Positions 6,434 to 7,381 of a stretch of DNA of 7,381 bases are shown here, in pieces. Numbering within the stretch: position 1 is the stretch's first letter; every line of letters starts with the position of its first letter. The position numbers and the translations under genes were made by a program. The notes under the pieces were generated by a model, which did no database searches, was not told the origin of the DNA, and saw nothing but the letters and a program-made list of their open reading frames with translations. The stretch comes from Lachnospiraceae bacterium (GTDB taxonomy: Bacteria > Bacillota_A > Clostridia > Lachnospirales > Lachnospiraceae), in assembly GCA_017620345.1 (NCBI GenBank), contig JAFZQP010000029.1:1-7381 (forward strand). The letters run 5' to 3'.

Positions 6434-7341
6434 CAGTCGAATAGTCCCGCATTTTTCTCCTCTATTGCCTTGATCGCGTGATATGTGTATTCGATATAAG
6501 GTACGGATATGTTGTTTTGCGAAGCCATGTCAAGCAGATAGCCGCACAGGCTTTCTATTTCCGTTGTGCGCTTTGCGTCAAGATCCTGAAGGGTGGAATA
6601 GCGCGAACTGTCTGCACACTCATATATCCCCACTTCTTCAGGAAGCACCACTCCACGGATGTGTGCGAGCGTTCTTACCTCAGCCCACAGTTTCTTTGCA
6701 AGGAACAGTCCATGCTCACTTCTTGTGTAAAGTGCCGCAGGAACACCGAGAACAGCCTGCGGGAGGTTATTGCTGATGTTCTTGGCATATTTTGTCCAGA
6801 TATCGAACATGATATCGTTACTCTTTACAAAATGAAGCTGCGTATCGGAAACAGCATCCTCTACCATCTTAAGCTTCTTTCCGGCATCCGGGATATCTAC
6901 AGCCCCATAATAAACGGTAGTATTATATGTGCTGTCGAAAACGATCTCATCATCGAATCTTCTTGATGCAATCATTATTATGCTGTGGAGCACATGCTCA
7001 CGTCCTATGACATCTGCGATGATCTCTTCAGAATCTGCGCCGTTGAGCATCGATAAAACCACCGTATCATCCCCGATAAGAGGCGGCAGCATATTTGCCG
7101 CAGTCTGCGTCGAATTACCCTTTACTGCAAAAATAATGACATCCTGCACTCCGGCTTCTTCTGGCGTAGCAACGCTCGGATGATATAGCTTTCCGTTGAC
7201 CTTTATCCCTTTTTCGGTAAGTCTGCCAAGCCTGCTGCCGTCAGCAACGACCGTAAACTGCCTGCCATCTTTGGGAGCGTTCTCCATTCCCCATATAAAA
7301 TATCCGCCGACTGCTCCGGCTCCGATCAAAGCTACTTTCAT
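6430..7341 (-). CDS. panE: Ketopantoate reductase family protein (2-dehydropantoate 2-reductase)
   Basis: A 303-residue cytoplasmic NADPH-dependent oxidoreductase, the same length as E. coli PanE. The N-terminal Rossmann fold begins MKVALIGAGAVGG, with the dinucleotide-binding GAGAVGG at 7-13; VKGNST (73-78) follows the first domain. The C-terminal helical domain has IWTKYAKNISNN (181-192), holding the catalytic Lys184 and substrate-binding Asn188 and Asn192, and TTEIESLCGYLL (259-270), with Glu261 at the position of the conserved substrate-binding glutamate. PanE reduces 2-dehydropantoate to pantoate on the way to pantothenate and CoA. The family has many paralogues and no panB or panC is nearby, so the exact substrate is less certain than the family. 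GGAG at 7347-7350 lies 5 bases before the ATG at 7341. The gene is probably co-transcribed with the partial gene upstream. Confidence 0.85.
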   Translation of the reverse strand: MKVALIGAGAVGGYFIWGMENAPKDGRQFTVVADGSRLGRLTEKGIKVNGKLYHPSVATPEEAGVQDVIIFAVKGNSTQTAANMLPPLIGDDTVVLSMLNGADSEEIIADVIGREHVLHSIIMIASRRFDDEIVFDSTYNTTVYYGAVDIPDAGKKLKMVEDAVSDTQLHFVKSNDIMFDIWTKYAKNISNNLPQAVLGVPAALYTRSEHGLFLAKKLWAEVRTLAHIRGVVLPEEVGIYECADSSRYSTLQDLDAKRTTEIESLCGYLLDMASQNNISVPYIEYTYHAIKAIEEKNAGLFDC

Positions 7342-7353
7342 ATATTCTCCTGT

Positions 7354-7381
7354 CTAATAAAAGTAGGCAACCTCATCTTCA
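7354..7381 (-). CDS. C-terminal end of an unidentified upstream gene (partial)
   Basis: The last codons before the edge read EDEVAYFY then TAG at 7356-7354, 12 bases before the reductase ATG. The close spacing on the same strand suggests the tail of an upstream operon gene. Only eight codons are present, so no identity can be given, and a second open frame running into the reductase start (ending RQENI) cannot be excluded. Confidence 0.35.

Noticed and set aside
6478..6966. 162-codon plus-strand ORF opposite the reductase gene
   Set aside because: It overlaps a complete family-length reductase gene on the other strand and shows no recognisable motif.

Overview
The window looks like chromosomal DNA of a Gram-positive anaerobe of the class Clostridia, most likely a Lachnospiraceae relative (Butyrivibrio/Roseburia-like). 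This is inferred from several things together: a type III glutamine synthetase next to an ammonium transporter, strong AGGAGG-type ribosome binding sites, consensus sigma-A promoters, a tRNA gene without an encoded CCA end, moderate GC, and a large membrane hybrid histidine kinase. No insertion sequence, phage gene or CRISPR array is visible.

Left part (1-3170, minus strand): a nitrogen-assimilation unit. It reads glnN (type III glutamine synthetase, 699 aa), then amt (ammonium transporter, running off the left edge). A near-consensus promoter sits upstream of glnN (TTGACA-N17-TATAGT), but a 14-bp hairpin with a U-tract follows about a dozen bases after the expected transcription start. A second hairpin of the same design, beginning with the same AAAGGCGCT, lies between glnN and amt. 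The pair suggests regulated termination (attenuation) of both nitrogen genes. Amt would import ammonium and GlnN would fix it into glutamine.

Centre (3170-3410): a compact divergent control region. It holds a previously unlisted minus-strand 23-codon ORF with an excellent Shine-Dalgarno (AAAGGAGG), a plausible promoter for it, and the promoter of the plus-strand lysR gene. Three GGTAT/ATACC half-sites form overlapping dyads; one has the T-N11-A spacing of a LysR box. That box lies at about -66 of the divergent transcript and just downstream of the lysR start, the classic geometry for a LysR regulator that activates the divergent transcript and represses itself. The divergent transcript would read through the small ORF toward glnN.

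Right-centre (3407-6246, plus strand): a two-gene operon, a LysR-type regulator (302 aa) overlapping by ATGA with a 644-aa membrane hybrid histidine kinase (multi-pass sensor, HisKA, HATPase, receiver). This pairing beside glnN-amt hints at a nitrogen-related circuit, but the signal sensed is not visible in the sequence.

Right part (6247-7381, minus strand): a convergent hairpin terminator, tRNA-Arg(ACG) with its own promoter overlapping the stop of the upstream gene, a complete ketopantoate reductase family gene (panE-like, 303 aa), and the last few codons of a probable further upstream gene cut by the window edge.
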